Of a stretch of DNA of 48,320 nucleotides, positions 44,321-48,320 are shown in pieces. Both the position numbers and the translations under genes were made by a program. Position 1 is the first letter of the stretch; each line of letters starts with the position of its first letter. Location of the stretch: positions 327,615-375,934 of the forward strand of contig BFEA01000198.1 of assembly GCA_003427395.1 (NCBI GenBank), written 5' to 3'. The notes beneath the pieces are model-generated. The model searched no databases. It was not told the DNA's origin and saw nothing but the letters and a program-made list of their open reading frames with translations. Source of the DNA: Chara braunii (lineage: Eukaryota > Streptophyta > Charophyceae > Charales > Characeae).

Positions 44321-45157
44321 GGGGACATGTGAACGTCCCAAGAAGAAACGACGGCATGACATGAGGAGAAAATAATAAATGCAAGGTGCACCGTCAAGAT
44401 CGATATCTTGACGGCCAAGAATATCAGCACCACTAGTGCAAGTACTAGTGGTAACAAACGGAAAGGCCAAAAGGAAAAGGAAAAGTAAGGAAAACTGAAG
44501 TGGGAGGCATGGGAGCAATCCGAAAAATCTCGGATCAGCCTCCCTCAAGAAAATAGAGTCAAATGAGACCCCATGTGAAAAATAGCCCTCCGGGAGAAAA
44601 TCGGAGTAAGAGGGACCATTGTGGGAGAAATGTAGAAGTAAAAGGAGGCTCCCATGGGCATGGGAAGGCCATTATTGCAGTCCGAGAAATAACGGACCGC
44701 ACCTTGGGCATAGGGAGGGTCAAAACTAAGAGGAAGAGGCTAGAAAAGGGCCTTAACGACCACTTGATACTTGGCATGCTAGAAAAAAGAGAGGAAAAAA
44801 AAGAAAATGTGGGAGAATAAGACAAAAATAGTGAGTGGGAGTGAGTGAGTTGGCCGTTTTGTTGGGACTGCCATAAGTAGGGACTGACAGGTCCCTACTG
44901 TCCAAGAAAGGAGGAGAAAAAGAAAAGAAAAAAAAAGAAAAAAAAAGAAAAGAAAAGAAAAGAAAAGAGAAAAAGACCTTAACGATAAAAAACGGTCACT
45001 TAGGGAGATTCCTCCGTGACCAGATTCATTATGGAATATGGCGGTTACAAANGACTTTGATTTTCTTTGATTTNTGCAGAGAAAATCAAAGAAAATCAAG
45101 ACCTCTTGCAACTGGAATAAAACGGAATGCATGCATGAGGAGAAACACATGTTTTAG

Positions 45158-45454
45158 GTGCATCCGGAGCCAAAATCAAGTCCGGATGCACTTGGGAGTT
45201 GGCCGTTTGTTTTTCTTTTGAGTGAGGGCTAGTTGTGGGGCATTGGGGCTAAGGAATTGACCCCCGTTGTAGTCCGAGTTACAACGGACTGCATGGGGGA
45301 AGGAAAACACATATTCTAAGTGCATCCGGAGCCAGTATTGAGCCCGGATGCACTAAAAAATTTAACGCTTCATTTTCTTTCAACATGGGGCAAGTTGTGG
45401 GATTGTGGGTATGGAAAACAGCCATGACTGCAGTCCGAGAAATTACGGACTGCA
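45158..45454. other. Alternating hairpin cluster in 3' LTR B
   Basis: GTGCATCCGGA/TCCGGATGCAC (45,158-45,191), AGTCCG/CGGACT (45,271-45,290), AGTGCATCCGG/CCGGATGCACT (45,319-45,354) and TGCAGTCCG/CGGACTGCA (45,429-45,454). Arms of 6-11 bp, all perfect. The two halves look like one tandem duplication of about 160 bp. Confidence 0.7.
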
Positions 45455-47504
45455 TAAGGATGCTAAGGCCAAGGGGAAATGGGTTACGGCAAACCCGGAA
45501 AGGCTAGAAAAAAACAATTTCGGCAAGGAGCCAAGTAAAGACGGTAAACGGTGACCGTAAGATGGGATCTCGCGGCCTAGAAAAATCGGTACACATGTAG
45601 AAATGATGGGACCACCAAGGGCAATGGGCCCCAAAAAAATAAAAATGGGACGCCATCCGGAATGTTGTCGAGGACCAAATGGGTCAAAATAATAAAAATT
45701 GAAAAACGGGACATGCGCCGGCGGGACCACCGGCGGGACAAGAACATGGGACTAGTATGGAGGAGAATGTTGGGGACTTGGGATGTCCCAAGAGAACCAT
45801 GAGCAACCACAAGGAATAATTGTGCAAGCAAGCGGCGCCGTCGAGATCGAGGATCTAGACGGTGGAAAATATTAACACCACTAGTGGGAGCAAGTGGGAG
45901 AGCCATGAGAGAAAGAAAAATGAAATAAGGGTGTTGGGAAGGCTGGCCAGCAGCCCGGGATATCTTGGACTAGCAAGGCAAAAGAAAATAGAGCCTTGAG
46001 AGGCCCAACATGAGAAAAAGGCTGCGCTTAGAAAATCGGAGCAAAAGGGGCTCAAAATTTGGCGAATGGGAGCAAAATGGAGCCTCCTATGAGCATGGGG
46101 GTGCCATTATTGGAATCCGAGATGTAACGACCATGTAATAGTCATGAACCTGGCCTTGAATGAGGCCCTAGGGCCTAGAAAGAGGGTGCACAACAGTTTG
46201 ACACTTGTCAAAACATAAATAAAAGAAAAAAGAAAGAAAAATGAGAGAAAAAGGAGGGAGAATGAGACAAAGAGGAAGAAAAGAGTATAGGAGAATGTGT
46301 TGGCCTATTGGGACCTACACAGTAGGGACTGGCAGGTCCCAACAGTGACCGCATCCCTCCTAGAATGAGGGAGGGCAATATGGATTGCAGAGATATGACC
46401 CTCAATAAAATCTGAATTGAAAAGCTGAAAATGAGAGAAAATGCAGAAAGGAAGTGGCCGGTTTTCTTTTGGACCATGGATCTGAGATTAGATCTCATGG
46501 TAGGGAGAAACTAGCCGTTTTTTGTGGGCCAGCTCAAAACGGTTAGCTCCGAAATGAGGTGGCAGCCCAAAATGGAAAGAAACAAAAGAGGAAAAAAGAC
46601 AAAACAGTGCATTTGGCCCAAAAAGAGAGTCAGATACACCAAAAATTGAAAAACTGAACTTAGGGGCTTAAAATTGAAGCAAGGGCTACTAGGGGGTAGC
46701 TCGGATTATTGCTGGCGTTGGATCTCAGCCAGATCCAAGGCTGAAAATGTGCCGCCATATGGAAAAATGCTCCGGCCTACTCAAAAGAGGCCGAAACTTG
46801 AAAAAAATTTCCAAGTATTGCTGCCCCTTGGGCATTAGGACCCTAGGGGGCAGCATTTGAGCAATGAAAAAGAGGCCGGAGTAGGCCAAGAGGCAGTCCG
46901 AGTTGGTACCAACCACTTGGACTGCATGTACTTGGCCAAAAGGAGGCCCAGATACCTCCAGAAAGGCCTAGTAAGTGAATTTTGCCTTGGGGGTACCTCG
47001 GTTCATTCCAAGGCTCATGGGGAGGCTCATGGGCTGGCCGGACTGCTGGTTTCAGCCTACATAAGCTGAGGATGCAGTCCGCCACTCTCACATTTGCATG
47101 AGGAGTGCCCATGCTGCCCAAGTGAGCTTACAAGAGCACCTTTGCACTTGGAGTGAGGAGGGAGGAACCCATGCTAGTGGGAGAGCTTCGAGGAGACTAG
47201 GAGGTAGTGGAGAAGACTCTAAGGGATAGTGATGGTGGGAGAGACACTCGGGAGGTGATCCACCATATCCCCCCTGGGTGTAGGAGAGAAGGAGAGGCTA
47301 GAGGAGGCCCATTAAGCCCTCCTAGAGGAGAGGATTACATAGCCATAACTGAGCGAGTTTGTCATAGCTTGGGGAAGAGTAAGGAAGAAGGAAAAAGAGC
47401 TTGGAGAAGGAGGAAGCCATAGCCAAGGAGGAATTGAGCAAGGCCTCATCAAGATTGAAGCCTCCATCTACAAGACACTAGCAAGGTGAGTGGAAGGAAG
47501 GAGA

Positions 47505-47539
47505 TCTCTCCTCTTCTTCTTCTTCTTCTTCTTCTTCTC

Positions 47540-47572
<33 letters not shown>

Positions 47573-47800
47573 TCTCTCCCTCTCCTTCTCCCCCTTCTTC
47601 TTCACCTTCTTCTTCTTCCTCTTCTCCCTCCTCTTCTTCATCTTCCCTACCTCATCTACTCCATTCTCTTCCTTCTTCTTCTTCTTCTTCTTCTTCTTCT
47701 TTTCCTTCTTTTCTCCCTCCATCTTCTCCCTTTCCATCTCCCTCTCCATCTCCCTCTCCATCTCCTCCTTCCCCCTCCTCCCCTTCTTCTTCTCTTCTAC
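47505..47800 (+). repeat. Polypyrimidine tract in 3' LTR B
   Basis: CTT/CCT-rich counterpart of 20,922-21,165. Confidence 0.9.
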
Positions 47801-47811
47801 CTCTAAGAGTT

Positions 47812-48320
47812 GGGCTACTCAATCTCTTGTTTGTCATCTACATACTAGTAGGTAGAGTTCCGATTCTTCTATGAGTATTGTCAAGTTCATTACTTGTGAT
47901 ATGGGCTACTCAATCTCTTGTTTGTCATCTACATTATAGTAGGTAGAGTTCCAATTCTTCTATGAGTGTTATCAAGTTCATTATTTGTAATGTGGGCTAC
48001 TCAATCTCTTGTTTGTCATCTACATACTAGTAGATAGAGTTCTGATTCTTCTATGAGTGTTGTCAAGTTTATTACTTGTGATATGGGCTACTTAATCTCT
48101 TGTTTGTCATCTACATACTAGTAGGAAGAGTTCTGATTCTTCTATGAGTGTTGTAAAGTTCATTACTTGTGATGTGGGCTACTCAATCTCTTGTTTGTCA
48201 TCTACATACTACTAGGTAGAGTTCTGATTCTTCTATGAGTGTTGTCAAGTTCATTACTTGTGATGTGGGCTACTCAATCTCTTGTTTGTCATCTACATAC
48301 TGGTAGGTAGAGTTCCGATT
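47812..48320 (+). repeat. 91-bp minisatellite array in 3' LTR B
   Basis: GGGCTACTCAATCTCTTGTT begins at 47,812, 47,903, 47,994, 48,085, 48,176 and 48,267: exactly 91 bp each time. The array runs off the window. Confidence 0.95.

Larger units (their letters stand above)
16892..48320 (+). mobile_element. Giant Ty3/Gypsy retrotransposon, family B (3' end beyond window)
   Basis: Two long direct repeats (16,892 on and 43,605 on) flank gag-protease-RT-RNase H-integrase in the Ty3/Gypsy order, and a polypurine tract abuts the right repeat. More than 31 kb lies in the window. Extra cargo sits on both sides of the core: four homologous ORFs before gag, and an extra ORF plus a methyltransferase fragment after integrase. 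Both repeats start TGTCGGGAC; by eye about 5% of the first 150 bases differ, so insertion is not very recent. All ORFs carry stops or frameshifts. The primer-binding site was not found, so the 5' LTR end is unknown. Confidence 0.85.
43605..48320 (+). mobile_element. 3' LTR of element B (incomplete at window end)
   Basis: Repeats 16,892-21,660, including the region lost in the N gap. It shows the 1.4-kb-offset internal duplication fully: 44,320-44,980 is related to 45,770-46,350, sharing the AGCACCACTAGTG block, GAAAATCGGAGYAA, GGCCATTATTG/GTGCCATTATTG and AGGGACTGRCAGGTCC. Single Ns are at 44,171, 45,052 and 45,074. ORFs within are not conserved as proteins between the LTR copies. Confidence 0.85.

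Overview
The window is a stack of nested and tandem LTR retrotransposons in a large, repeat-rich nuclear genome. I see no ordinary host gene in it. Plant-type Ty3/Gypsy proteins, a tRNA-Asp primer-binding site, very long LTRs, minisatellites, assembly Ns and a DNMT3-like (non-rearranged) cytosine methyltransferase fragment suggest a streptophyte. A charophyte alga such as Chara is my best guess, at moderate to low confidence and without any database check.

Layout. (1) 1-14,838: family 'A'. An LTR of about 3.2 kb (1-3208) is followed by a tRNA-Asp-type primer-binding site, two broken gag-like genes and about 5 kb of non-coding repeats: arrays of small hairpins, fold-back inverted repeats, a possible organelle-derived group II intron/tRNA fragment, and microsatellites. 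A second A LTR (10,588-13,791) follows with its own primer-binding site and a truncated gag. No polymerase is present in A. (2) 14,839-16,891: a proline-rich, coiled-coil, gag-like ORF with one stop codon, ending 89 bases before the next LTR. (3) 16,892-48,320: family 'B', a giant Ty3/Gypsy element whose 3' LTR runs off the window. Its LTR (at least 4.7 kb) is built from internal duplications, hairpins, a polypyrimidine tract and 91-bp minisatellites.

Element B internal region, all on the + strand: minisatellites and leader (to about 27.7 kb); four tandem, mutually homologous ORFs of unknown function ahead of gag (27,735-31,397); gag (31,865-33,748); protease, reverse transcriptase, RNase H and DD35E integrase with a GPY/F-like C-terminus (to 38,327); an extra ORF with two SUMO-interaction-like motifs (38,643-39,625); minisatellites; a first polypurine tract copy (about 42,208); a DNMT3-like methyltransferase fragment (42,766-43,449); a second polypurine tract; and the 3' LTR (from 43,605).

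Gag and pol supply the normal retrotransposon cycle, but every ORF carries stop codons or frameshifts, so this copy is dead or non-autonomous. The most notable observations are the four-unit pre-gag ORF family, and the methyltransferase segment lying between two copies of the polypurine-tract region, which suggests how host DNA was captured at the 3' end of the element.
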